A DNA stretch of 53,466 nt from Acidobacteriaceae bacterium. Lineage in GTDB: Bacteria; Acidobacteriota; Terriglobia; Terriglobales; Acidobacteriaceae. Below the pieces are notes generated by a model that was not told where the DNA came from, made no database searches, and worked only from the letters and a program-made list of their open reading frames with translations. Each line of letters starts with the position of its first letter. Positions within the stretch are counted from its first letter, which is position 1. The position numbers and the translations under genes were made by a program. The stretch lies in NCBI GenBank assembly GCA_003151335.1, contig PLXE01000046.1, positions 1 to 53,466 of the forward strand. The letters run 5' to 3'. Shown piece by piece: positions 43,712 to 51,898 of the stretch.

Positions 43712-44291
43712 GCCGCACGTCGCCAAGCCGCCTGTCGCCAAGCCGCCTGTCGCGTGGGGTCGCGTGGCCCGCCGCAGTCGGGTGCCGCTGGGGTTTGTGT
43801 TTGCGATTTTTTACCTCTGGCGCGCAAAACCAACCTGGAGGGTTCTCGTCCTTGGCGCTCTCATCGCGGCGATCGGTATTGTCCTTCGCACCCTCGCCTC
43901 GGGACAGGTCAAGAAGAACCAGGAGCTGACCATGACCGGGCCCTACGCCTATGTGCGCAATCCTCTTTACCTGGGCTCGATCATCATGGCGATTGGATTC
44001 GCCGTCGCCGCTCTTGACCTCTGGGTGGCGATCGCGGTCCTGGCGATGTTCGCGCTCATTTACGTGCCGGTCATTCGTGGCGAGGAAACATTTTTGCGAA
44101 ATCAATTTCCGGCGTATGACGACTACGCGCGCCGCGTGCCCAGCCTGCTTCCCCGCACCTTGCTGTTGCGTCAAATCAGGGACGGCTTTTCGCGCGAGCT
44201 ATATTGGCAGCATCGCGAGTACAATGCCTTGCTGGGCGCCGCGGCCATGTCGGCGGCACTGGCAGCAAAGATCCTGTGGTGGCACGGGTGA
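43704..44291 (+). CDS. Isoprenylcysteine carboxyl methyltransferase-like (PEMT/ICMT) membrane protein
   Basis: The start is ATG 43704 within the last codons of waaC; 195 residues. The N-terminus has two copies of a 15-base unit coding AKPPV (43719-43748). Three or four transmembrane helices follow. The catalytic motif GPYAYVRNPLYLGSII near 80-95 and the later EETFLRNQFPAYDDYARRVP match the ICMT/PEMT family (NnrU, isoprenylcysteine methyltransferases), which methylate a lipid or prenyl acceptor with SAM. The position in the LPS operon suggests the acceptor is a lipid or LPS part, but that is inference. Its stop overlaps the DUF3108 start (GTGA). Confidence 0.88.
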   Translation: MAEPHVAKPPVAKPPVAWGRVARRSRVPLGFVFAIFYLWRAKPTWRVLVLGALIAAIGIVLRTLASGQVKKNQELTMTGPYAYVRNPLYLGSIIMAIGFAVAALDLWVAIAVLAMFALIYVPVIRGEETFLRNQFPAYDDYARRVPSLLPRTLLLRQIRDGFSRELYWQHREYNALLGAAAMSAALAAKILWWHG

Positions 44292-45127
44292 AGGTGAATC
44301 TGACTAAGCGTAGCAGTGCCGCACTCACAATCCTGTTGGCAGTTGCAGCGTCGCTGGGACTCAGCGCGCCGGCCGTTCCCGGTGCGCAAGTGCCGCATGC
44401 CGGTGCGCAAGCGCCGCCAGAAACAAAAATTGGCGCCTCAGCGCACATCGAGCCCTTGCGTCCCGGCTATGAGTTTGCGCATGGACAGACGCTGCATTAC
44501 GAAGGCGAATGGCGCTTCTTACCGGCGGGCGTAGCGACCCTACGCATTGAGCGTGCAGGGCCGCAGGAGCATGTAACCGCAACCGCCGACTCCATCGGCG
44601 TGGTGGCGCTCCTCTATCGCGTGCAGGACCAATTCAACTCCTACTTTGACGCCAAGAGCCTGTGCTCGTACAAGCTGTTGAAGCATACGGAAGAGGGCTT
44701 GCACCGGCGCGACACCGCAATCTCGTACGACTACGCGCGCGGCAAGGCCATCCTGGAAGAACGCAACCTGAAAGACAATCAGCAGAAGAAGACCGAGAAC
44801 GATATACCGAGCTGCGTGACCGATGTGCTGTCGGGAATTTTTTATGTCGGAAGCCTGCCGCTGCAGCCAGGGGCCAACTATCGCTTCCCGCTCAACAACG
44901 GAGGTAAGACCGTAACCGTGCAGGCGCACGTCGAAGGTAAGGAGCAGATAAAGACCCCGGCCGGGACGTTTCAAACCATTCGTGTGGGGCCGGAAGGCGA
45001 CTCGGGAATTCTCAGCGGGCGAATCTGGATTTGGTACACCGACGACGCTCGCCGCCTGCCCGTGCAGATGCGCGCCAAACTATTCTGGGGAATGCTGACC
45101 ATTTACCTGACCAGCATCGGCAAGTAG
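44288..45127 (+). CDS. DUF3108-domain secreted protein
   Basis: GTG 44288 overlaps the previous stop, a pattern repeated throughout this operon, so I prefer it to the longer frame from 44204; 279 residues. A signal peptide (about 8-30) is followed by a proline/alanine stretch and a DUF3108 domain from about 70, with GQTLHYEGEWRFLPAGVATLRIE, VTDVLSGIFYVGSLPLQPG, KEQIKTPAGTFQTIRVGPE and IWIWYTDDARRLPVQMRA. DUF3108 proteins are predicted periplasmic or envelope-associated beta-barrel-like domains whose function is unknown. The position at the end of the LPS core operon hints at envelope biogenesis. Confidence 0.88.
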   Translation: MKVNLTKRSSAALTILLAVAASLGLSAPAVPGAQVPHAGAQAPPETKIGASAHIEPLRPGYEFAHGQTLHYEGEWRFLPAGVATLRIERAGPQEHVTATADSIGVVALLYRVQDQFNSYFDAKSLCSYKLLKHTEEGLHRRDTAISYDYARGKAILEERNLKDNQQKKTENDIPSCVTDVLSGIFYVGSLPLQPGANYRFPLNNGGKTVTVQAHVEGKEQIKTPAGTFQTIRVGPEGDSGILSGRIWIWYTDDARRLPVQMRAKLFWGMLTIYLTSIGK

Positions 45128-45132
45128 CTTCC

Positions 45133-45417
45133 TCACTGCATGCGGAAGCGTTCCGCCATCAGCCGCTGCAGGCGCGGCTTGTAGAGGATGTCGTAGGCGA
45201 ATTCCTTGTCCGGGAACATGGCCAGCGCGGCGCGTTTGGTGTTGGCCACCAGTTCGGCGGCCTCCTCCACGGTAAGCTCCTGGTCCTGGCTGATGACCGA
45301 CATCACCATGTTCATCATCACCTGCAAGCGGCGCAGCTTGCGGCGTTCTTCTGCCTGTTCCTGCTGCTCCCTGCTGATTTGCCGTCCAACCTCTTCCCGG
45401 CGTTCCGATAGCCCCAT
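45133..45417 (-). CDS. Small helical protein of unknown function (94 aa)
   Basis: 94 residues on the minus strand, convergent with the DUF3108 gene (5 bases between stops). It starts MGLSERREEVGRQ and is highly charged and helical, probably a coiled coil in the first 30 residues (REQQEQAEERRKLRRLQVMMN). A second half, LTVEEAAELVANTKRAALAMFPDKEFAYDILYKPRLQRLM, looks globular. No cysteines, signal or membrane segment. I do not recognise the family; coding is supported by frame length and composition. Confidence 0.6.
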   Translation of the reverse strand: MGLSERREEVGRQISREQQEQAEERRKLRRLQVMMNMVMSVISQDQELTVEEAAELVANTKRAALAMFPDKEFAYDILYKPRLQRLMAERFRMQ

Positions 45418-45620
45418 AGACTCCTCGAAAAACAGCCGCCACCCGCGGCCGCCTGAAATCGTGCTTGCTTAATTTCCGCTACAATTTGGATGTCAGACCT
45501 GACCCCACTGTTGCGCTTGAACGTGGTGGGCGGCATCATACACCGAAACGTCAGGATTTTAGCCGGAAAACAGGGCCATTACGAACGGCTACCATTTACA
45601 TCGAATCCATGGGAGGCAGT

Positions 45621-45902
45621 ATGGCAGAGGCAGCCAACGAGCACGAAGAGCTGGTAAAGGTTTTCGATACCGACGAAGAGTCCGAGGGGATGGTAGTGCG
45701 TGGTTTGCTGGAGTCGGCAGGTATTGACGCTATGATCCAAAACCGGGAAGCTCCGCAGGACATCCTGCCTGGCGTAGGTGGCGTTTGGGTGATGGTACGG
45801 CCCGATCAAGCTGTCGAAGCTCTGCAGACCATCGACGAGTACAGAAGGAATCCCACCACCGACGCAGATGAGGCCATCAGTGAGGAACCGGCCGAGCGGT
45901 GA
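45621..45902 (+). CDS. DUF2007-like putative signal-transducing protein (93 aa)
   Basis: GGGAGGCAGT directly before ATG 45621 fixes the start well inside the longer frame that opens at 45465. The 93-residue product has VKVFDTDEESEGMVVRGLLESAGIDAMIQNREA and GVWVMVRPDQAVEALQTIDEYRR. This is the ferredoxin-like fold of DUF2007 (PF09413), small proteins thought to sense metabolites and often fused to signalling domains. The last 15 residues are acidic. Its 3' end overlaps the 3' end of comEC by 26 bases, tail to tail. Confidence 0.82.
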   Translation: MAEAANEHEELVKVFDTDEESEGMVVRGLLESAGIDAMIQNREAPQDILPGVGGVWVMVRPDQAVEALQTIDEYRRNPTTDADEAISEEPAER

Positions 45903-48525
45903 TATTGGCGCCGTCGAGGTAGAAGGAGACGGCGCCGGACAGGTCGGTGCGGTAGGTTGGGATGTGCGCGTCGGCGTAACGCTCCATTACGTCGGCCCGG
46001 GGTAGTTTGAACGAGTTGTAGAAGCCTACCGAAACCACGGCATAGCGCGGCTTCACCGCGGCGAGGAATTCGGGCGAGCTGGAGGTCGCGCTGCCGTGAT
46101 GTCCCACCTTGAGCAAATCGGATTGCGGAGCTTCGTCCACCAGGAACTTCTCCGTCCGCTTATGCGAGTCTCCCACCAGTAACACGGAATTCCCTCCATA
46201 CTGCAGGCGCAGGACCAACGACTCGTCATCTTGCGGCGGATCGCGGGGCTGCCATCCCGGCTGAGGATTCAGCACCCGCACGTGAAGGCTTCCGAACGCA
46301 AACGATTCACCGGCGACATGCCCCTTCAAATGCATATGATTGGAGCGCGCCGCCTGTTCGACGTCCTGGAAGCCGCGGCTCGGAGATTCCACCCCATACC
46401 AGAGTTCACGCGGCTGAAAGTTCGCAATCACGCTGCGCATGCCGCCCATGTGGTCGGCGTGGGCGTGCGAGATCGCCACCGCATCCAGCCGGCGAATACC
46501 GCGTGACCACAGATATGGCGACACCACCTCCTCGCCAACATCGAAATCGGAGCGTGCGTTGCCGGGCATGCCGCCGGCATCCATGAGCAGGGTTTTGCCC
46601 TCCGGAGTAATGAGCAGCAGCGAATCGCCCTGACCCACATCAATGGCCGTGACCTCCAGCACTCCGGGCTGCCATCGCGGCTTGGGAGGAAACAGCACAA
46701 TCCAAACCGCAGCGACCAGCAGGCCAGCAAGCCCAACGCTGGCCAGGACCGCCCGCCGCCGCGCCAGCAGCAGCGCCAGCCCGAACGCGCCCGCAGCCGC
46801 ACAGCAGACCAACAGCGCCGGCGTGGGCACGCGGACCTCGGAGACGCGCAGATGGCCGATCGTATGAATCGTGCCCGTCAAGGCGTCGAGGGCGTAGCGA
46901 GTGATAAGCGCCGGCAACCACGCCAGCCACTGAGTGACATAGGAAGCCGCGACTGCGACTACGGCGGCGGGCAACAGAATCCCGGCGATTGGGATCACCA
47001 GCGCATTGGCAGGCAACGCCATGGTGGTGGCGCGGTGGAAGTACCACGCCATCGGCAGCGCCAGCGCGACCTGGATAACGGTAGAGGTGAAAAGCAGCTC
47101 GACCGCGCCGATGACGAATCGACTGACGCCGACTACTACCAAGTTCGCGACACGCCGGTTGGAGATGCTCTCGACGAAGTCGCGAGCCAGCCGCGCGTCG
47201 AACCGAAATTGCGCCGCTCGAGTCGGAAGCGCGAAATCAAAGGCAGGCGAGTCGAGGTTGCTAAGCGCCCTGCGAAATGGGTACACCGTGCGCCGCAATA
47301 CCGGCACTGCAATGCCGGCAACCGCGATCACGGAAAGAAAGGTGAGCTGGAAGCTGGCTTCGAACAGGGTCCGCGGATTCACCAGCAAGATGCCCAGGGC
47401 GGCAACGCCGAGTCCGTTGAGCGCGGCCCGTTCGCGAAACAGCAGACGCGTGACCATGTAAATCCCCAGCGTGATGGTGGCGCGCACGATAGGTGAGCCC
47501 AGATCGGCTAGGAAGGCGTATCCCCACGAGAGCAGGACGGTAAGGATAGTGGCCCAGGTCTCGCCCAAGGGCAGCTTGCGCAATGCCCAGAAAACCGCGA
47601 AGGCGAGAATGCCGACGTTGATGCCCGACACAACCAGGATGTGATACGTGCCAGTGCGCTGAAATTCCGTCTTGATGTCGCGCCCGAAGAATGCGCGTCC
47701 GCCGATGAGCATGGCCTGCATCAGCGCGCCGCGTTCGCCGGGCCAGAGTTGCATGATGTGGGCCAGCACGCTGCGCCGGGCAGCACTCCTCCACAACCCG
47801 ATGCGGCTGCCCACGAAACCAGGCAGTACCTCCACGCTGCTGGCGCGGGAGGAGCCGGTCAGGCGAATGTCTTGCGAGGCCAGATAGCCGCCCATGTCCA
47901 TGGCGCCGGGATTGCGATAGTTGCGCGGCAGCCGTAGCTTCGCGATGAAGTGCAGACGCTGACCGTAGGTGTACACGCGAAGCGGCGAGCCGGCCCCTTC
48001 CTCGCGAGCTTCGTCCTCCTCCGTCTGTTTGCTGTAGATCGTAAGCCGAATGCCGACGGCCGCGTTGAGCACGTGGTCGCCGAGCTGAAGTCGCTCGGCG
48101 GTGACATCCACCGACTCCTGCTTACCGCCATAGGAGCTGTCGCGCACCAATCCCTCGCGGATGACATTGGCAGTCACATCAACCTGGTCGTCTCCATTGG
48201 CAAAGGGCTGCAGGTTTTCGGCGATCGTCGGAGCCGCAGCATCGCGCGCTTGAAGATAAAATCCGCCGAGCGGAATCAACGCCACAAGCGCCAACCCGAA
48301 AGCCGTCTGCGGCGAGCGGCGGTAGAAGAATGCCACGCCTGCAAGCGCCACCAGACACGCGATCAACCAGGATTGGGGCGAGCGCCAGAGGTAGTTGGCG
48401 GCGATGATTCCTAGGGAAAAAGCGAGGGCTGCAAGGAAGACCGGCTCTTTGCCGCCGCAGTAGAGCAACGGTGCCGCAGGTGCGGGTGCCGGTACGGTGA
48501 TCGTCGAAGAGGAGGTTGTCGCCAC
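45877..48525 (-). CDS. comEC: ComEC/Rec2 DNA-uptake channel protein
   Basis: 882 residues. The protein transports single-stranded DNA across the inner membrane during natural transformation. An N-terminal region with three helices and an OB-like DUF4131 domain (about 25-230) precedes the Competence domain with many helices (about 260-580), including YHILVVSGINVGILAF. The C-terminal metallo-beta-lactamase domain has AIDVGQGDSLLLITPEGKTLLMDAGG and ISHAHADHMGGM, the zinc-binding HxHxDH motif. Complete and intact, so the organism may be naturally competent if pilus genes exist elsewhere. It is the 3' gene of a minus-strand run. Confidence 0.95.
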   Translation of the reverse strand: MATTSSSTITVPAPAPAAPLLYCGGKEPVFLAALAFSLGIIAANYLWRSPQSWLIACLVALAGVAFFYRRSPQTAFGLALVALIPLGGFYLQARDAAAPTIAENLQPFANGDDQVDVTANVIREGLVRDSSYGGKQESVDVTAERLQLGDHVLNAAVGIRLTIYSKQTEEDEAREEGAGSPLRVYTYGQRLHFIAKLRLPRNYRNPGAMDMGGYLASQDIRLTGSSRASSVEVLPGFVGSRIGLWRSAARRSVLAHIMQLWPGERGALMQAMLIGGRAFFGRDIKTEFQRTGTYHILVVSGINVGILAFAVFWALRKLPLGETWATILTVLLSWGYAFLADLGSPIVRATITLGIYMVTRLLFRERAALNGLGVAALGILLVNPRTLFEASFQLTFLSVIAVAGIAVPVLRRTVYPFRRALSNLDSPAFDFALPTRAAQFRFDARLARDFVESISNRRVANLVVVGVSRFVIGAVELLFTSTVIQVALALPMAWYFHRATTMALPANALVIPIAGILLPAAVVAVAASYVTQWLAWLPALITRYALDALTGTIHTIGHLRVSEVRVPTPALLVCCAAAGAFGLALLLARRRAVLASVGLAGLLVAAVWIVLFPPKPRWQPGVLEVTAIDVGQGDSLLLITPEGKTLLMDAGGMPGNARSDFDVGEEVVSPYLWSRGIRRLDAVAISHAHADHMGGMRSVIANFQPRELWYGVESPSRGFQDVEQAARSNHMHLKGHVAGESFAFGSLHVRVLNPQPGWQPRDPPQDDESLVLRLQYGGNSVLLVGDSHKRTEKFLVDEAPQSDLLKVGHHGSATSSSPEFLAAVKPRYAVVSVGFYNSFKLPRADVMERYADAHIPTYRTDLSGAVSFYLDGANITARPVPH

Positions 48526-48562
48526 TGAACGTCCAGTCGCGCTACCTCAGCTACCTGGGTGG

Positions 48563-48856
48563 TTACAGCCGGTCCAGGTCCTCCGCGCCAAAGGCAGGGG
48601 CCCAGGGCCATAGTTCGTATTGCGCGACCCCGAAGCGGGTGAACGGATCGTTGTCGCGGATACTGTCCAGCGTTGCCTGCGCTTCGTTATCGGGGACCCG
48701 CAGCAGCATGGCGCCCCCGGAGCGCGGCACCAGCGGCCCCGAAGCAATCAACAGTTTCTCCTGCTTCAGGCCCTGGCAATAGGCGCGGTGAGCGTCCACG
48801 TGCTGCAAAACTTCTTCCAGCGGCTTGCGATAGCGAAGGATGGCGAGCGCGTACAT
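48563..48856 (-). CDS. YciI-family protein (YCII domain)
   Basis: 97 residues, nearly the whole YCII domain (PF03795): MYALAILRYRKPLEEVLQHVDAHRAYCQGLKQEKLL with the conserved histidine of the HxxH-like segment, followed by ASGPLVPRSGGAMLLR, DNDPFTRFGVAQYELWPW. YciI proteins have a ferredoxin-like fold with a conserved His/Asp pair; a few are dehydrochlorinases or reaction helpers but most have no known function. It sits 26 bases downstream of rlmD and 37 bases upstream of comEC, so co-transcription is likely. Confidence 0.9.
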   Translation of the reverse strand: MYALAILRYRKPLEEVLQHVDAHRAYCQGLKQEKLLIASGPLVPRSGGAMLLRVPDNEAQATLDSIRDNDPFTRFGVAQYELWPWAPAFGAEDLDRL

Positions 48857-48882
48857 TGGTCCTCCGGGCGAGTCGTCGAGGG

Positions 48883-50205
48883 TCAGCGCACCAGATGCAG
48901 AACGGTTTCCAGGTGAAAGGTCTGCGGGAACATATCCACAAGGTGCGCCTGCTCGACCCGAAAACCTGATTCTAACAGCAGACGGAGGTCGCGCGACAGG
49001 GTTGCCGGATCACATGAGACGTAGGTCACATGGGAGACGGACATACGGCCCAGGGCGGCTGCCGTTTTTTCGCTCAGCCCGGCCCGCGGTGGATCGACCA
49101 CGATCAGGTCGGGCGCCAGCTTGGGACCGCGCTCGAGCAGAAAGCGTTCGGCGGTCGCATGAATGCATTTCACATTGCCTGGAACGTTGAGGCGCAGATC
49201 GGCTAAGGCGTCCTGGGACGATTCCACCGCCAGCACCTGGTCGAACTTACCAGCCAGCGGCAGCGTAAACAGGCCGACACCGGCATAGAGATCGAGTGCA
49301 GCGCGCCCCCCTCCGTTGGGCGTTGCCACCTGCGCCAGCGTGTCCACCAGATGGCGATTGGTCTGAAAGAACGATCCGCCACTGACCCGGTACTGCTGTC
49401 CTACAGCGTGGTACATCAAGCAATTATGGCCTACGGCCGGCGCAATTTCGGGATGATTGGCGGTGCGCAGGGCACGCTCCCGGCCCTCGTCTTCGATGGA
49501 AGAGGCCGGGAACATTACGACTCCCACCACCCCTGGCAACGCGGTGCGCAAGGCTGCGGCCAGCGGCTGCAATCCTGCGGGATCGTCGCCGGGCCAGATA
49601 AAAGCGTCCACCAGAAGCCGCGTGTCATCGTGGTTGGCAAAGAACTGCAGGCCGTGCAGGATCTCCGGAACGGCGCCTTCGCGACCGAGGGTCCACACTG
49701 TAGCGATCGCCTGGTTGATCAGGGGCGAGCTGATGGGACATGCCTCCACCGGAAGCACATCGTGGGAGTTGTAACGGTAGTAGCCCAGCGCAAATTCAGG
49801 CGTGTGCCGCACGTGCATTCGGGTGCGGTTGCGATAGTTCCACGGCGGCGAAGGATGGAGCTGAATTTCCTGCTGTAGTTCAAGCTTGGCGGTGCGGCGC
49901 AGCGTCTCGCGCAGAATTCCGGCCTTCTGCCGCAACTGCACTTCGTAGCTCATGTGCTGGTAGTGGCAGCCGCCGCAGCCGCCGAAGTACGGACAATCCG
50001 GCTCGATCCGATCGGGGGAAGGCGTCACCACCTTTTCCAGTTTGGCGCGAGCGAAGCCGGAGCGGCTCTCGATGACCGAGATTTCGACCTGCTCGCCCGG
50101 CAGCACAAACGGCACGAAGACCGTTTTGCCGCGGCCTTGGTCGTCGGCGGGCATGCGTGCCAAGCCATCGCCACCGTATATCAGTTTTTCGATCTCTATG
50201 TGCAA
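48883..50205 (-). CDS. rlmD: 23S rRNA (uracil-1939-C5)-methyltransferase RlmD
   Basis: 440 residues. An N-terminal TRAM RNA-binding domain (about 1-60) precedes the 4Fe-4S motif CPYFGGCGGC (Cys71, 77, 80; the fourth is probably in EACPISS). The methyltransferase domain has LDLYAGVGLFTLPLA for SAM binding, VDPPRAG and YVSCDPATLSRDL with the catalytic cysteine near the end. It methylates U1939 (RumA) of 23S rRNA, or U747 in some relatives, which I cannot separate by sequence alone. A single hairpin with a CTGAAG centre lies just upstream (50224-50243). Confidence 0.92.
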   Translation of the reverse strand: MHIEIEKLIYGGDGLARMPADDQGRGKTVFVPFVLPGEQVEISVIESRSGFARAKLEKVVTPSPDRIEPDCPYFGGCGGCHYQHMSYEVQLRQKAGILRETLRRTAKLELQQEIQLHPSPPWNYRNRTRMHVRHTPEFALGYYRYNSHDVLPVEACPISSPLINQAIATVWTLGREGAVPEILHGLQFFANHDDTRLLVDAFIWPGDDPAGLQPLAAALRTALPGVVGVVMFPASSIEDEGRERALRTANHPEIAPAVGHNCLMYHAVGQQYRVSGGSFFQTNRHLVDTLAQVATPNGGGRAALDLYAGVGLFTLPLAGKFDQVLAVESSQDALADLRLNVPGNVKCIHATAERFLLERGPKLAPDLIVVDPPRAGLSEKTAAALGRMSVSHVTYVSCDPATLSRDLRLLLESGFRVEQAHLVDMFPQTFHLETVLHLVR

Positions 50206-50223
50206 AGGCGGACCATACCAGAC

Positions 50224-50243
50224 GGCACGTCTGAAGACGTGCC
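50224..50243. repeat. Perfect 20-bp hairpin with CTGAAG centre
   Basis: GGCACGT and ACGTGCC flank CTGAAG: GGCACGTCTGAAGACGTGCC. It lies 18 bases upstream of the rlmD start and about 24 bases after the stop of the gene before it. No T-run on either strand. It shares the CTGAAG/CTTCAG middle with the two hairpin arrays of this window. Confidence 0.9.
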
Positions 50244-50266
50244 CCTTTACAGCATACCTTCGACTC

Positions 50267-50953
50267 CTACATATAGAACAAGCTTAATCGGGGGACGTGG
50301 TACTGCTCCAATACCCGCTTGTGGACATATTGTTTGTGAAGCTGCTCGATTTGCGGCGCGCTCATCTTGCGGCGATAGGGCGCCAAGTCACGGTCAGCTT
50401 CGGTGCGTACCGCGAGCAATACGTCATCCGGCGTTGCCGCCAGCAGCGCGGCCAAAATTTTTTCTTCCGCCACGGTCAACCGCCGCTCCAGGTCCTCCAT
50501 GGACAACAGGCGGTCCTGCGACAACGAACCCGCCAGAGTGCGCAAGGTCGAGGCAGTCTCTTGTGCCAGCGTTTGCGCCGTCGCTGGTAATTGTAGGCGA
50601 TCGAGCTGCTCGGCGTTGCGATTCAGGTACTCCACCACGGCCGCGTGGTCCAGTCCCGTGTTCTTCCTTTCGCTTGGGGCCGCACCTACGGCGGCTTCCT
50701 TCATCTCATCCGTCGAAGTCAGCACTTCCTGCGAGCAGTAGGCAAGGCCATTCACCTTTTGAAATCGCTTCGGGCGCCGCTCCCACTTTTCGAAGGTGAC
50801 ATCAATGCCACGCAGCACGGCTTCCAGCGGAACGCCTGCATCCTTCCAGGTCTCCATCAGCGCCCAGTCGAGCGGCGACAGCAGCAGCAACGTGCCCCGG
50901 CGGCGCTGGAAGTGCTCCTCGATCTCGGTAAAGTAGTTGAAGTAGGTTTCCAT
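50267..50953 (-). CDS. Conserved-looking protein of unknown function (228 aa)
   Basis: 228 residues, soluble and helical. It starts METYFNYFTEIEEHFQRRRGTLLLLSPLDWALMETWKDAGVPLEAVLRGIDVTFEKW, a well-formed domain of helices, followed by FQKVNGLAYCSQEVL, a serine/glutamate linker (90-105), a likely coiled coil and RRLTVAEEKILAALLAATPDDVL. It ends HVPRLSLFYM. I do not recognise the family. It lies between coaX and rlmD on the same strand and is probably co-transcribed with the birA-coaX pair, but no function follows from that. Confidence 0.75.
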   Translation of the reverse strand: METYFNYFTEIEEHFQRRRGTLLLLSPLDWALMETWKDAGVPLEAVLRGIDVTFEKWERRPKRFQKVNGLAYCSQEVLTSTDEMKEAAVGAAPSERKNTGLDHAAVVEYLNRNAEQLDRLQLPATAQTLAQETASTLRTLAGSLSQDRLLSMEDLERRLTVAEEKILAALLAATPDDVLLAVRTEADRDLAPYRRKMSAPQIEQLHKQYVHKRVLEQYHVPRLSLFYM

Positions 50954-51013
50954 CGAGAGGCCCAGCGGAGCTGAACAGACGGCTGAAAAGTCGTTGCAAA
51001 GGAACGAAACGCC

Positions 51014-51895
51014 TCAATCGGGCTTGGGCACAGTACCTATCGTCTCGCGCGCGCTGCCGCCTTCCGGGGTTTCGTTTCCCGCGGCGTGCTCATTACGGCG
51101 GCGCACATGTGCCTGGTTGCGCTCATAAATAATGCGTAGTCCCTCCAGCGTGAGCAGGTCGTCGATCTCGCGAATGTATCTGGACCCTCCGCCCATCAGA
51201 GGCGCAAGGCCGCCAGTGGCAACGATGGCGACGTTCTCGTCCAACTCGGCAATGAGCCGCTCCAGAATTCCGTCGATCAGCCCGAGGTAGCCGTAGTAAA
51301 GACCTGACTGAAGACTGTTGACGGTATTGGTCCCCAGCACCCGGGGCGGCTTTCGGACGTCCACGCGAGGCAAGCGCGCGGTGTGCTCAAAAAGCGCCTC
51401 GGCTGAGATCCCGATTCCCGGCGTGATAACACCGCCCATGTACTCACCCTTGCGCGAGACCACATCAAACGTCGTCGCGGTCCCGAAATCCACCACGATG
51501 CACGGGCCCCCGTACTTTTCGAATGCGGCCACACTATTGACGATGCGGTCGGCGCCCACCTCCGCAGGATTGTCGTAATGCACCGGCATGCCGGTCTTCA
51601 CGCCGGGTTCGACAAACAGCGGGCGCGAGTGGAAGTAGCGCTCGCACACCTCGCGCAAGGTGGAGTCCAGCGGAGGCACCACCGACGAAATCACGATACC
51701 CTGCACCGAGTTGACCTCGAGCCCGTGCATGGCAAACAAGTTGCGGAAGAGGACGCCGTACTCGTCCACCATCTGCGTCTTGATGGTGGAGACCCGCCAG
51801 TGCGCGAGCAGGCGGCCAGCGCCCGGTTTGGCGGACTTGGCCTCGAAAACGCCCAGCACCGTGTTGGTATTGCCTACGTCGATGACAAGCAGCAT
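51014..51895 (-). CDS. coaX: Type III pantothenate kinase
   Basis: 293 residues. It catalyses the first committed step of coenzyme A synthesis and is the CoaX type, which is insensitive to CoA. It opens with MLLVIDVGNTNTVLGVFE (phosphate-binding loop), has the catalytic-aspartate motif GADRIVN and the VDFGTATTFDVV segment, and contains GVITPGIGISAEALFEHTARLPRV. The C-terminal 30 residues (RRNEHAAGNETPEGG) are an unusual disordered tail. It follows birA with only 3 bases between, and such a birA-coaX pair is common in bacteria that use CoaX. Confidence 0.95.
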   Translation of the reverse strand: MLLVIDVGNTNTVLGVFEAKSAKPGAGRLLAHWRVSTIKTQMVDEYGVLFRNLFAMHGLEVNSVQGIVISSVVPPLDSTLREVCERYFHSRPLFVEPGVKTGMPVHYDNPAEVGADRIVNSVAAFEKYGGPCIVVDFGTATTFDVVSRKGEYMGGVITPGIGISAEALFEHTARLPRVDVRKPPRVLGTNTVNSLQSGLYYGYLGLIDGILERLIAELDENVAIVATGGLAPLMGGGSRYIREIDDLLTLEGLRIIYERNQAHVRRRNEHAAGNETPEGGSARETIGTVPKPD

Positions 51896-51898
51896 GGC

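Noticed and set aside
43719-43748. Two-fold 15-base repeat in the ICMT-like gene
   Set aside because: In frame and coding for a short AKPPV linker; probably simple slippage.
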